Part shown: positions 35,119 to 46,376 of the stretch, in pieces
How the letters are laid out: every line of letters begins with the position of its first letter
Numbering within the stretch: position 1 is the stretch's first letter
Source: Maea johnstoni
Lineage: Eukaryota > Annelida > Polychaeta > Spionida > Magelonidae
Direction of reading: 5' to 3'
Length of the DNA: 64,000 bases
NCBI GenBank assembly: GCA_963942565.1
Contig: OZ012700.1
Location: 5,863,353 to 5,927,352, forward strand
The notes under the pieces: model-generated
The model's input: the letters and a program-made list of their open reading frames with translations, nothing else
Databases searched by the model: none
What the model was told of the DNA's origin: nothing
Translations under genes and position numbers: made by a program

Positions 35119-37620
35119 CTACATCCCAGTGGACCACCTTCGTGGAGGTTTCCTCTTGCGCCATTGGAATTTATTAGTGTCCCCATGAGGAGTTCCCATC
35201 ATGACGTCTATAGGCAAACTGCTCTCTCTTCTGTACATCAGCATGTTTGGGTTGTACCTGGCGCTGCCATGTGGTGTGCGGTGGCTGTCCTCCTCGGGAT
35301 GCTGGAACTTAAATGCTGCAGTTGAGTTGTTAAAGTCCTCAACATCTTGAATGCGATGTGCATCTGCCCAATTGTCTTTCTGGGCAATAGGGCTTGTAAT
35401 GTCTGGTTGGGGTGAGATGTCACTTCTTGTTGAAATGTCTTCCTGGCCTTCCTGCTCCACCGACTGTTCCACATATTCATGTGGGTACTCTTGGGTGGAG
35501 GCATCCGCATTGTCCCTCTGTGCTGTATAATCCTCAGTCTTGATAGTGTGTCTTGCCAGATCTGTGCTTCCCAAATCACCATCATCCTCAGCAAACACAT
35601 CCCAATACCTGCACAGCAGTCCTGTTATCTTTTCTTTCTCGACTTGATTTACATGCTCAGTGCTCCGTTGAATGAGATCTTGTAGGTGTTCAGAGATGAT
35701 GACCGCACTTCTATATTTGTCTGACCTAATCCCAAGGCCAGGACACGCTCTTCCCAGGACTCTGTTCTCATTCATGTTCATTGGCTGCAAGCTCTCCACA
35801 GAGGTACCTTTATCCATCAGTTTTGGGAAAGTTGTAGGGTTCAAGTCTCGGATGGGCCCATCACCAACATTCTTCTCTACCAATGTTCTGCCCGACAGGA
35901 CCTCATGTCTGCCTGTAAAATCTCTAGGTGCCTTCGCCAACTCCATGAAGTTCTGTGGGTAACCATCATCTATCTTATTGGAGATCATCAACTCAGACAT
36001 GGCTGGGGTGCACACAATCTGTGCCAGAGTTACCTGGCAGGCCTGTGGTTTATCTTGCTCTGTTATTAGACTTGTCCATATTCCAGCGATGAGGATCCTG
36101 CTACCACCCAGATGGAGCTGACAATCATGCTTTTGCATGAAGTCTAATCCCAATATTGCCTCTGTGCTTGTGTCCGCAACCACAACCTCGTGTGTAATAA
36201 TCTGTCCTCCAAAACAGAGATCAGTCTGCAACTTACCAAGAGGCCTAATGGAACTGCCATCAGCCAGTGCAATCTCAAAATGTGCGGCTTCCAACTGCCC
36301 ATGTTTCTCCCTCATCTGGTCAAACTTCCCACTAGAGATTATGGTGACACTGGAACCAGTATCCACAAGAAACCTCAGCCTGGTGTTATGAGATGTTCCA
36401 TGGACAAACAGCCCCTCCTCCCTGGCTGTGCTTCTAAAGGCTTGTTGTATGGGTCTGTTCCCAACCCGTTGGGATGGTCGTCTTTCGTTTCTTACCATAG
36501 TACTGGAGCTTTGACTTGAATTTGGGCATCTGGATCTGTAATGTCCTTGTTGTCCACAACCCCAGCAGACAACAGTGTTTCCCTGGTCAGGAGTTCTTTG
36601 ATTAAACCCAATTCTATTGTTTGAAGGAAACCTTCTACGCTGACCGCTGGACGGAGCTTCGTTATAGTGTCTCTGTAAGGTCGCCACACTCTGTGTAAGC
36701 TCCTCTATCTGCCGTTGAAGATCAGCGCCCTGTGGATTTGGTCTTAGCGAATCAGGCTCTTCCTTGACAGAAACCATGCGACTGAATTTCCTTGGAGCCA
36801 ACCTGTGCTTTTCAGCTTTCTGGAAGGCCTCCCATTCCAAGGCTGCACATACTGCAGCATCCAACGTTGTGGCTTTTGCCTGGTATACCCTGTATCGCAT
36901 ATCCGTGTCCACCAGAGCATCAACAAAATGATCTAGTGTTAATGTTTCCAGAAGATCATAACTGGCATCAGGGTATGCCTGCGTGGCCAATCTTCGAATA
37001 GCTTGTGCAAGCTCCGGTAGACTTTCATTATCTGCCTTTGTCTTACTTTTCAGTTGTACCCTATAGTATAGGGTTTGATTGGTGGGGTTGAATCTGGATT
37101 CCAGTGCAGCCAACAATTCTGTGTAGTTCCTTCTTTTGTTGATGCCCAGATCAGTTAAGACTTGTTGAGCCCTTCCTCGCAGACTTACTGAAAGGAAGCT
37201 GGCCTTTTGCACCTCCGTCCAATTGTTGACTTCGGCGCACACCTCAAAGTGTACTCTGTAGTCTCTCCAAGACTTGGTGCCATCGAAGTGATCTGGGGTG
37301 ATCACCGGCTTTCGTAAAGCTGTCCCAGATGGAGCTGTTTTGCTTCTTCGTGGGCACCATAAGTCTTCTTCAACATGTCTTTGATGAGTTGGTCTTTCTA
37401 CGGGATGGATCTCCCTGTGATTGAGATATTCCCTTAGTGGACTTGATTCTCTGATCACTGCTTCTTCTGTGTCGAAGTTCAAGTCAGGGTTAGCAGTTCC
37501 CTCCAGGGGCACCTCTGGCTGGATGGTTTTAGCCAGGCTTTGCCGCCCTCTGGTTTGGATACCATCATTGGCATCCAGTCCACTCCATGCAGGTAGTCTG
37601 AAATCTCCTTTCTCTGCCAT
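35119..37620 (-). CDS. Gag-protease frame of the Gypsy-like element
   Basis: One open frame of 833 residues begins about 50 nt after the 5' LTR. Residues about 100-290 are a Gypsy-type gag (HFDGTKSWRDYRVHFE, LRGRAQQVL). Residues 352-365 are a CCHC zinc knuckle (CWGCGQQGHYRSRC). A retropepsin follows, with DTGSS at 420 and ILGLDF at 489. Only small pol-like remnants follow; reverse transcriptase and RNase H are not found. As a fossil copy it is broken for autonomous movement. Confidence 0.85.
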   Translation of the reverse strand: MAEKGDFRLPAWSGLDANDGIQTRGRQSLAKTIQPEVPLEGTANPDLNFDTEEAVIRESSPLREYLNHREIHPVERPTHQRHVEEDLWCPRRSKTAPSGTALRKPVITPDHFDGTKSWRDYRVHFEVCAEVNNWTEVQKASFLSVSLRGRAQQVLTDLGINKRRNYTELLAALESRFNPTNQTLYYRVQLKSKTKADNESLPELAQAIRRLATQAYPDASYDLLETLTLDHFVDALVDTDMRYRVYQAKATTLDAAVCAALEWEAFQKAEKHRLAPRKFSRMVSVKEEPDSLRPNPQGADLQRQIEELTQSVATLQRHYNEAPSSGQRRRFPSNNRIGFNQRTPDQGNTVVCWGCGQQGHYRSRCPNSSQSSSTMVRNERRPSQRVGNRPIQQAFRSTAREEGLFVHGTSHNTRLRFLVDTGSSVTIISSGKFDQMREKHGQLEAAHFEIALADGSSIRPLGKLQTDLCFGGQIITHEVVVADTSTEAILGLDFMQKHDCQLHLGGSRILIAGIWTSLITEQDKPQACQVTLAQIVCTPAMSELMISNKIDDGYPQNFMELAKAPRDFTGRHEVLSGRTLVEKNVGDGPIRDLNPTTFPKLMDKGTSVESLQPMNMNENRVLGRACPGLGIRSDKYRSAVIISEHLQDLIQRSTEHVNQVEKEKITGLLCRYWDVFAEDDGDLGSTDLARHTIKTEDYTAQRDNADASTQEYPHEYVEQSVEQEGQEDISTRSDISPQPDITSPIAQKDNWADAHRIQDVEDFNNSTAAFKFQHPEEDSHRTPHGSARYNPNMLMYRRESSLPIDVMMGTPHGDTNKFQWRKRKPPRRWSTGM

Positions 37621-37647
37621 GATACTTACTTAATTATTTACTTAAAA

Positions 37648-37665
37648 ATCCCACCGCTGCCACCA
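37648..37665 (-). other. Primer-binding site, tRNA-Leu type
   Basis: Eighteen nucleotides complementary to the 3' end, including CCA, of a metazoan tRNA-Leu (sequence ends ATCCCACCGCTGCCACCA). It sits 2 nt from the 5' LTR. Confidence 0.8.
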
Positions 37666-37667
37666 AA

Positions 37668-39943
37668 TGTAACGGACCACTGGTTTACTTCACAAGATAA
37701 ATGGCAAGAGAAAAGGAGTAACAAACACAAATATATACAGTTCAACAAATATTTAATAACACTAATAAGTACAAGTAAATTCACTATGCTGCCACCAGTC
37801 GTCTTAAAGTATGCTTTATTATAGGTGTGCTTAGACGACGAAGCACCCAACAATTGTTCTCTTAGTTCAAGGAATAGATTATTTTTAAGAGTCACTTTAT
37901 TTGGTCTTAAGATAGCTTCACCTTAGGCACAAGGCTTAAGGACTTTCTTGACTTGTCTGCTCTACCGGGTCTCACTTTGGTTGCCCCACCGGTTCTCCAC
38001 TTCGGTTACTCCACCGGTCTCAACTCAGTGGCTCCACAGGTTCTCTACTCGGCTGTTACACCGGGTCTTAACTTAGTTGCTCCACCGGGTCTCACTTCGA
38101 TTGCTCCACCGGGTCTCACCTTGGATTTATCACCGGGTATCAATCCGGTTTTTATTACCAATGCCCACCCAGCTGATCTTGGTTGCTCCGCCGGGTCTCA
38201 CTTCGGTTGCTCCACCGGGTCTTAACTCGGTTGTTACACCGGGTCTTAACTCAGTTGCTCCACCGGGTCTCACTTCGATTGCTCCACCGGGTCTCACCTT
38301 GGATTTATCACCGGGTATCAATCCGGTTTTTATTACCAATGCCCACCCAGCTGATCTTGGTTGCTCCGCCGGGTCTCACTTCGGTTGCTCCACCGGGTCT
38401 TAACTCGGTTGTTACACCGGGTCTTAACTCAGTTGCTCCACCGGGTCTCACTTCGATTGCTCCACCGGGTCTCACCTTGGATTTATCACCGGGTATCAAT
38501 CCGGTTTTTATTACCAATGCCCACCCAGCTGATCTTGGTTGCTCCGCCGGGTCTCACTTCGGTTGCTCCACCGGGTCTTAACTCGGTTGTTACACCGGGT
38601 CTTAACTCAGTTGCTCCACCGGGTCTCACTTCGATTGCTCCACCGGGTCTCACCTTGGATTTATCACCGGGTATCAATCCGGTTTTTATTACCAATGCCC
38701 ACCCAGCTGATCTTGGTTGCTCCGCCGGGTCTCACTTCGGTTGCTCCACCGGGTCTTAACTCGGTTGTTACACCGGGTCTTAACTCAGTTGCTCCACCGG
38801 GTCTCACTTCGATTGCTCCACCGGGTCTCACCTTGGATTTATCACCGGGTATCAATCCGGTTTTTATTACCAATGCCCACCCAGCTGATCTTGGTTGCTA
38901 CGCCGGGTCTCACTTCGGTTGCTCCACCGGGTCTTAACTCGGTTGTTACACCGGGTCTTAACTCAGTTGCTCCACCGGGTCTCACCTTGGATTTATTACC
39001 GGGTATCAACTCGGATTTATCACCAATATCCTCAACTTCTTTTGAACCTTGAGTATTGACTTGTGGTCAAGTCAACTTCCAACTCAAGACTGCTGGACCT
39101 CTGGCTCTGCCGGCTCCCAGGCTCCACCTTGACCTGCCAGGCTGCCTGATCCTCACAGTCTGAGTTCCTGATGGGAACTGTCATCTTTCTGAGATGCACC
39201 TCTATTTATACCCTCCTGGTCACATGACTCCAACAACAGGGGGCAGGGAACTCTTGCCTCATCATTGGGTCACATGACCTGACCCCAGTTGTCCAGACAG
39301 CCATGGTGACTTTCATAGAAATGTCACCATGCAACAGTTCTATTAATTGTCTCTCCAAACAAGCACAGAAGTTGAATAAAAGTGTGCATGAAAGGATTTA
39401 GAAGTTTTACAAACAATATTCCTTTGTTGGATAACAAGAGGGAATTTACAATGACAGAATACTACTTTTGACAGATCTGACAGATTCACTGGGTGAGTGA
39501 ATCCTGTCACTTCACAACTTTGGAGCGCCACTGCGGGAAAACCGCTGGTCCGATTTTCGTTTTGTAAATTGATTTTAAAACCTCAGGATGTCCTTTGAAC
39601 AACCTGTAAGTGTCATTAGGATATCTGGAAAATTGTAAGAGTGGTGCGCTTCTAAAAACTTGGCGAAAATTCGCGCGAATGACGCAATTTTACAAATAAC
39701 TCAAAAACTACTGGTCAGATCACTCCAAAACCAGTCTCAAATTAAAGAGAAGGCTTTATTCTATAAGCATGTTTAGTTTTATAAAGATTCATGGAGATTT
39801 GACTCCAGGAGAACTCTGACAGAAATTGAGTGATAATAGGGGATTTTACCCTATGTGATACATAATGAAATCAGTGAGATTTCTTAAAAAAAATACTTCA
39901 TTAGATGTTATGATATTGAAACCTGTAACCAGCTAGATCGTTA

Positions 39944-39945
<2 letters not shown>
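37668..39945 (-). repeat. 5' LTR of the Gypsy-like element
   Basis: 2278 bp, uninterrupted copy of the LTR. TATA-box-like TATAAATAG on the - strand at about 39202-39210; 178 bp minisatellite at about 37956-39025; TG...CA ends with 7 bp inverted termini. Confidence 0.9.
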
Positions 39946-40128
<183 letters not shown>

Positions 40129-40361
40129 CTAAGTATAGTTTCCCAGACCCATCCTTATTAGGAAGAAAATGAAAGAATACATATAAAGAACCCTGCTGTT
40201 AGGGTACTTATGTGATGTTTAATGTAAATCCTCATCAAAATTAGTTCAAAGTATGTACACTAAATTTGGCTAAACTTATGTTTATTGCCGAAAGGGTATT
40301 TGGCTGTCCAACAGGGTGAAGTAACCGACTACAGTATACATGGCATAGTATGCAAGGCATG

Positions 40362-40407
40362 CACATAGAATTTAGATACACATCATGTGTGTATCTAATT
40401 CTATGTG
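40362..40407. repeat. Short near-perfect hairpin
   Basis: CACATAGAATTTAGATACACA and its complement, with one mismatch, are separated by 3-4 bases. The flanks pair weakly further out (GGCAT/ATGCC). Confidence 0.6.
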
Positions 40408-40589
40408 TAACCCATGCCATAGAACAGGTGTTCAAATTGCAAATCCAATTAAGTTTGGGTATTGAGTTATCTTAGTAGTAGGTGCTGATACTCTGAAGGG
40501 CTTGAGGATGTCCAAAACATGTATAAACTTGAAACAGCAGGAGTTGATAAATGGTAGGAATATTATGCGTTAAATATATAGTTGTCTGA

Positions 40590-40750
40590 GGGTTCATGTA
40601 AAAAAATTGCCATTGACTTTCAAGAGTATATGTGATGGTTTTTGATGGGTACTCCAGTTTCCTCCACCATTTATAATTTGCTAGTTGCAAATATGTCCTG
40701 CAAAATGACAGAAAAAGTGATGATAAGACAAATTCTAAATTCTCTCAAAG
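40590..40750 (+). mobile_element. SINE body and tail fragment
   Basis: AAAATTGCCATTGACTTTCA, GGGTACTCCAGTTTCCTCCA, TTTGCTAGTTGCAAATATGT and GACAGAAAAAGTGATGA match the SINE body and tail. The head is absent. Confidence 0.6.
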
Positions 40751-41001
40751 GCAAATGAAAATGCTACAATGCCTAGGTGTATTAATCAGCTGAAATACCT
40801 TATTTAATGTATTGGTATACTATATAGAGCTCCTCCTGAAAAATGTCACTTGGATGCATGGTACTCTCAGATATTTTCTTTAAAAAAGTTGAAAAGGTAT
40901 CCCCAAAGTAGTGCTCCAGCCACTGAAAGCAGGAGAGGGTTATGATACTTAAGACAGACATGATGAATTTACTCTTTAAACAAATTAATCTTCTTTTCCA
41001 G

Positions 41002-41062
41002 GTATCTCAGCATATCAGAATCACCGCGGGGGAAGGGAAATAACTCTCCACGGTTTCCTCAG
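41002..41062 (+). CDS. Doublecortin-domain protein, coding exon 2
   Basis: Acceptor TTCTTTTCCAG precedes and donor GTAAGT follows (41063). The 61 nt exon joins the phase-2 end of exon 1 to give Gly, then YLSISESPRGKGNNSPRFPQ, open throughout and ending in phase 0. The FKK-x-x-Y-L junction is what the end of a first DCX domain looks like (for example FKKLNYLD in DCDC2-like proteins), so the splice is well supported. It encodes the domain end and the start of the inter-domain linker. The second DCX domain was not found in the window. Confidence 0.8.
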
Positions 41063-41196
41063 GTAAGTCAAGCACAGATATTCTATCTATATAGATGTGA
41101 CAAGATTGACGGTGCACTCCTGAATTTCTCCTACTGGACTGTGCATGAAATTGCAACTGTGTGAACAACTATCCATCTATTCTGCAGATTTCTCCT

Positions 41197-41480
41197 CAGG
41201 GTCTTAGCCACCCCAGGAATTTAAAAACGCCTATGCAAAATGCAATCTTTAAATATCTGTCCATATCCAGTTTTAGCTATATATGTACTCTGCTACTGGT
41301 CAACCCCTTTTACCAACTATATATTTAGTGGCCCTTTCACAAGTGTTAAAAACGGCAGTTTGCACTTCAGCCATGCCATAGAAGATGGTTTGTAAGGCAA
41401 AAATTTGGTTATTATCCCTAAAATATCAAAATTGAAAATTCTTCATAGAAATTGCAAAGAAAGGCTGAACATGTCCTGTG
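41197..41480 (+). mobile_element. Repeat family E copy
   Basis: It begins CAGGGTCTTAGCCAC and shares with 49930-50220 and 61335-61630 the words CCAACTA, GGCA-TTTGCACTTCAGCCATG, ATGGTTTGTAAGG, AAAATTTGGTTATT and TTGAAAATTCTTCATAGAAA. About 290 bp. The start resembles that of family D. Confidence 0.65.
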
Positions 41481-41514
41481 TCATGGTTAATGCCCTGTGT
41501 CATTCACTCGGCAT

Positions 41515-41955
41515 CTGTTAATTGAGACTGTGTCAATAGGGTTAAGAGTAATGGGTTGTTAATCATAGGTATAGGAAGCTAACAGGTAACAGATTATATC
41601 ATTATTCCAGTAGCTGGCGAGAACCCCTGTTTTCTTGTTATCTACATAGATCTGTTTGCTGAGACTGTGTTGATAGGGTTAAATGGCTTGGTAAGCATAG
41701 GTACAGGAAGCTAACAGGTAGCAGGTTTTATAAAATGTTAATAGGGTTAGAGTACTAATTGGCTTGGTAAGCATAGATACAGGTAGCTAACAGGTAGCAG
41801 GTTATATCATTGTTCCAGCAGACAGGAGACCAGATAGCCCCTGTTTCCATGTTATCTATAGATCTGTTATCTAGAGTACTAATGGCTACTAGGTAAGCGG
41901 TACAGGAAGCTAACAGGTAGCAGGTTACATCATGTAACAGATAGCCCCTGTCATC
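41515..41955. repeat. Degenerate minisatellite, about 4 units
   Basis: The words GGTACAGGAAGCTAACAGGT, AGCAGGTTATATCATTGTTC, ATAGCCCCTGTT and TATAGATCTGTT recur in order with unit lengths of about 80-130 bp. Non-coding. Confidence 0.75.
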
Positions 41956-42269
41956 ATGTAATTGATCATTATTTGTTGGAAGGGTATCCTTTTGGTAGTT
42001 AGATGTGATTAAGTATCAGGAGGTATCTATAACATTGCTATTATATACAATTATGGGTTTATACATCATACAATTGCAGAAAAGATAATGCAATGCATAT
42101 CCTTATATCCATGGAGGTAAGCATATATATATATAGGTTTGCTTGTTCTTCAGGCAAGGTACAATTCAGTTATATAGTTATCTACATCCTAAGAATTTGG
42201 AGTAAGAAGGTTATATGTTTGGGTGGAATTGATATGTACATCAATACTCAATAAAACTCACTTGTTCAC

Positions 42270-42590
42270 CAGGCAACAAGGTCTTAGCCAAGATTTTGTA
42301 ACTGGGTGATCAAATTAGCAATTCTGAAATATTTTGGTGTCCTATTTTTCATGAGACAACACAATATACTCATGAATATTACAACCATGGACATGTATTT
42401 ATTTGATGAAATAAGGAATGCTATCCAAAATATCCTTATACAATGTCATTGGGATTATGTTTAGGTGAGAAAAATTCAATCTTGTGATTGACATTGACCT
42501 TTAAAGAAATTCCTATCAAAACATGTGGATGGCTTTAGGGGTGATTTTTGAGGATTTTTGTGTCCAAATGACGTCTGGCAAGTAAATATT
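42270..42590 (+). mobile_element. Family D element copy, right end decayed
   Basis: It begins AAGGTCTTAGCCAAGATTT and continues ACTGGGTGATCAAATTAGCA, GGTGTCC, CACAATATACTCATGAATAT and GTGTCCAAATGACGTCTGGC, in the order of the copy at 45687. Confidence 0.7.
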
Positions 42591-42873
42591 TTTGTTCACT
42601 TGCCTGAATGATACTCATACCCCAGTAGAATTAGTCATACTGTTTAACCTGGCTATGATACTGGATTTGATAGTTTGGAGGACTCTTATTTTTCTTTTTG
42701 ATTCTCATTGGAATGGTATTGCTGGTGCCATAAATGGCCTATTGCCTCTTGTAGATTGAGACTATATATATATGTTGCATCTACTGAGAATATTATAGCT
42801 TTGATTATATAGATGCAATTTATTTGTGATTTTATCTGTTGTGTGACTGACTCTAAAGATACAATATATATTA

Positions 42874-43013
42874 TTATTATATGCCTACTGCTCATTCTCT
42901 GCTGTGATTGGTCAGATCATGGTCACATGACCACCTTACAAAATTGATATTGGGGTGCATAATTCTTTAGATTCGTTAAGTATTTATTTGAATGAGCAGT
43001 AGGCATATAATAA
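42874..43013. mobile_element. 140 bp MITE with perfect 24 bp inverted ends
   Basis: The terminal 24 bp at 42874-42897 and 42990-43013 are perfect inverted repeats (outer ten bases TTATTATATG). The middle has ATTGGTCAGATCATGGTCAC and CATGACCACC. It ends 3 bp before the next palindrome. Confidence 0.8.
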
Positions 43014-43015
43014 AA

Positions 43016-43161
43016 CAAATATGGCACTTTGGTTTTGTGTCAATATCAATTTTTATTGCACTCTGAAAAATGATATTGCACTCGGCGCAAGCGCTTCGTG
43101 CAATATCATTTTTCTGAGTGCAATAAAAATTGATATTGCACTCACCCAAGTGCCATATTTG
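43016..43161. repeat. 146 bp palindrome (hairpin element)
   Basis: Arms of about 66 bp run from CAAATATGGCAC to GTGCCATATTTG around a short GC-rich centre (GGCGCAAGCGCTTC near 43084). The arms contain a doubled GCAATATCA / TGATATTGC theme. A 72-base frame inside is a by-product. Confidence 0.85.
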
Positions 43162-43169
43162 TATAATAT

Positions 43170-44580
43170 TGTTATCTGTTACATGACTTACAATATTGGT
43201 ATTGTTATCTATATCCTGGCTCTGGCTCTATGGATCCAATATTAGTATTGTTATCGGCTACGTGCTTCTGACTCTATATGGCTAGTTGGCTACAATATAT
43301 TATAATCATATATTCCCTTGCTCTTATTAGATATATGTGCACTATTGGAAATGTTATCAGTTACATAGTATTGATTATACAGGTTGCAATATAAGATCAG
43401 GTTCTATGGATGTAACTAAGATGGATATTTTCATCTCTTACATGTCTCAGATTCTGAAGCAGTAATTAGTATTATTCCCCATTACATGGTGTATGGTACA
43501 TATCATTATCATATGTATATTAGGATACACCGATACATCTACCTGTTTGCATACAATATGTACATGTATGTATAACGGTACATCTACCTTAAGAGTTGCA
43601 TAACTTTAAAATCCAAATAGCGATCACATAGCAACAAATCCCCTTTGGTCCTGACAGTGGAATATTATTGTGGACATCAACATATAGCACTTGATGCTTA
43701 AATATGCAAATGATTGTATGGTTGTATATATATAACAATGATTGCATTTGCATATAGACAAATAATCTCATGATTGCACTTTGCAATGCTAGGGCTCTAA
43801 ATCAAGTTTTTTCCCAGGGAGCCCATTGCATACACACATACACAAGATTTGTTATTGATATTTCCTCACACTTTGGAAAACTCTGTCCTGTGTGACTTTT
43901 CACTTGAAATGCAGCTCATCACCCTAACCAAATGAAGCTGGCAATTTTCCTCAGGAAAATCCTAGGAAATCCTAGGTATGTCAGGCATCATTTGACAAGG
44001 ACAAATTCTCTATTTCAAGTGTGATCTTCTCTCTCATAGCACACCCTTGGTGTTCTGCAACTGATTTTTGAAAAGTTTTTCAACGGCATGTCTTGTATAT
44101 TTGAAATTTTTAAAAGCATCTCAACTAAAATATAATTAGATTTGAAAGACATACTGATCACAAAGTACAGATAGATGTGTCTAGTACTGTCTACCTTTGA
44201 AAATTATATTTTTCTCTATTAATTCATGTTATTATATTCATCTAGATAGATAATCTTTCCATTACTGTTTGAATCCCAAACAGGACTATATGATGAACAC
44301 GTTTAAGGAAAGCAGATTTCATAACTCAACTTCTAAATCAATTTGATGAAATTAATGATTGTTATAAACTAGTAACTATGCTAAGCCTTAGAAGAAAATA
44401 TTCTGCAAAGTTGCAAATGATTTATCATTGCTGTACATAAAATTGTTCAGATCCACTACGTAACTGATCATTGGTAATTCTTTTTTCCCACCTGCACAGA
44501 ATGACCAGGTAAGCGATTAATGTGTTAATAAGGTGTGTTAACATCTCTAGAGTGTGAAATACAGGTGTACAGTACAGGTG
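43170..44580. other. Intron sequence, no exon recognised
   Basis: AT-rich, with short ATATTGTTATC-like repeats to 43400. No further DCX exon, RNA gene or element could be supported. Confidence 0.4.
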
Positions 44581-44589
44581 AGAGATTAA

Positions 44590-44846
44590 CCCTTTCATGC
44601 CTGTAGTGCCAACAATGTCCTGACTGTTGTGGAAATCATTTTTCTGGAACCACCAGAAGAAAATTATGAACAAAACCTATCCAATAACTCTTATTTGTTT
44701 CAATATCCTTCAAATATTTTATGAAGATGCTTAGTTCCAAATAGTTTTTGAAAACACTTTCCCAAAATTATTTTAAAAAGTATCATAGGATCTGAGAACA
44801 CTTATTAAAAATAAAATACAAGGAAATATATACAGGCATGAATGAG
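44590..44846 (+). mobile_element. MITE family B copy
   Basis: 257 bp with TTAA on both sides (44586-44589, 44847-44850). Ends CCCTTTCATGCCTG and CAGGCATGAATGAG. Internal CCTTCAAATATTTTATGAA and AAAGTATCATAGGATCTGA are family words. Confidence 0.85.
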
Positions 44847-45556
44847 TTAACCATTGTGTTCCAAGATGAAAAGTTGTGTAAATATATGATTCTTTCAAAA
44901 ATAAATTGTAAATAAAGTACTGATTTTGTGCTATTAGAATGAGTGATGTACTTTGACTTCTGGAGGACATTTCTGTTACCTAAAATTCTTCTATGCTGCC
45001 ACTTCAAGCCTTACCAGACTAAACTTACCTGCATAAATTATGTCATGCAAAATACTTTGACCTAATTTGTATTTATAAAGATATCATTATCTGCAATCTT
45101 CAGGAAGAGGTGAGTTTGCCAACTGTGAGAGCGATCTTTTAAAGGAAGCTAAAAGAAAGTTGTCACAATTTGTCATTTAATTCTTATCCATTGACATATA
45201 ATGATGCGTGTGAAAGATGGGGGAAAGAGTGTGATTTTAAACTCCTGCTATGCCCAGAAGCCGACTAGTGCATGCCTACTAAATATGGAGTCTGCGCAGC
45301 TGTGGTTGTCTCCTAGCTATTGATAAACGGATGGGAGAAATATAAGTAGGCGTCATTCCTAATTGTCTCAAAACCAATTATACATGTCATACAATACTCT
45401 GACAGTATCAGATAGACATCACAGGAGGACATAGATGAACCACATAGAGAATCATATTGTTCCCGTCCCCTTTTAACCCATTCATGCCTGGAGCATCATA
45501 CCCAAGACAAGTGTCGTCTGGACTTACCAAACTATTGTAGATAGTTTCGGAATTAA

Positions 45557-46088
45557 CTCTTTCAATGCTGAGGCTACTTACGTCCAACTCACAAGAACGC
45601 AAATATTTTTGAAAACCATCTAAATCCTGTCATGTTGGTAGTGATTGGATAGCTCTCGCTTAGCACTCTGATGAGTACGCACGTCAGTGTCTTAGCCAGG
45701 ATTTATAAACTGGGTGCCTAAAATTGGCAGTTGAAAATTTTTTGGGTGTCCAAATTTTTTAAGGGGGTTCACAATATACTCATATTTCAACCATAAACAT
45801 GTATAAATTCATCAAAATAAGGCATGATATCATTAAACAATGTCATGGGAATTATAAGGAGATGAAAAAATTCAATTATAAGCTTGAGATTGAGATTTTT
45901 AGAAATTCTCCACAAAAAAAATTGGATGTCTTGAGGGGTTCTTTTTAAGGGTTTGGGTGTCCAAAAAGGCACCCAGACGCCCTGCTGGCTAAGATCATGA
46001 CGCACGTCACACGTGCTACGGTTTCAGTTATTTCTCAGGTTTTTGCATCATTTTGTGTTGGCTAAATTAGCCACCAGCAGCATGAGAG
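45557..46088 (+). mobile_element. MITE family A copy, nested in B and itself holding D
   Basis: Flanked by TTAA (45553-45556, 46089-46092). Ends CTCTTTCAATGCTGAGGCTA and CAGCAGCATGAGAG. Its two halves, 45557-45686 and 46010-46088, are interrupted by a family D element. Confidence 0.85.
45687..46000 (+). mobile_element. Family D element, 314 bp, exact 9 bp target duplication
   Basis: Target duplication CGCACGTCA at 45678-45686 and 46001-46009. Inverted ends around CTTAGCCAG and CTGGCTAAG. A 9 bp duplication suggests a Mutator-like element, but no transposase is present to confirm it. Confidence 0.8.
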
Positions 46089-46174
46089 TTAATCTCCAGT
46101 CCACAAGATATTTGAAGGAGAGTTGTTAGTTTATGTGTTCTGATGAAGATTTCACATTTAGATGTTTGCTAAAG

Positions 46175-46376
46175 ATAGCTTAAATTTGGCCAATACAAAA
46201 TGTTGCAAAAAAACCCTGAAAAATGACTGAAACCCTGGTACATGCATGCAGGGTACTCAATTGAGAGTACTCAGCCAGAGCTATCCAATGAATACCGTCA
46301 TGACAGAATTTGGATGGTTTTCAAAAATCTTTGCGTCTTTGTGCTTTGGACGAAAGTAGCCTCAGCATTGGAAGGG
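46175..46376 (-). mobile_element. MITE family A copy, nested in B
   Basis: AAATTTGGCCAATACAAAAT, CCAGAGCTATCCAATGAATA and GTAGCCTCAGCATTGGAAGG in the - orientation. The outer CCCTTATGCTG end is missing. Confidence 0.75.

Larger units (their letters stand above)
28998..39945 (-). mobile_element. Gypsy-like LTR retrotransposon with a piggyBac in its 3' LTR
   Basis: Two long direct repeats of about 2.28 kb (28998-34895 with the piggyBac inside, and 37668-39945) enclose a 2.77 kb body. The LTRs begin TGTAACG and end CGTTACA on the - strand. A primer site of 18 nt at 37648-37665, 2 nt from the 5' LTR, is complementary to the 3' end of a tRNA-Leu. A purine-rich tract (34896-34910) precedes the 3' LTR. 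The body holds gag and protease but most of pol is absent, so the copy is broken (at least one large loss) and could only have moved with help. The LTRs differ, by eye, at one base in 2.28 kb, so insertion is very recent. Flanks are TA repeats; a short ATAT duplication is possible but not diagnostic. Confidence 0.85.
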
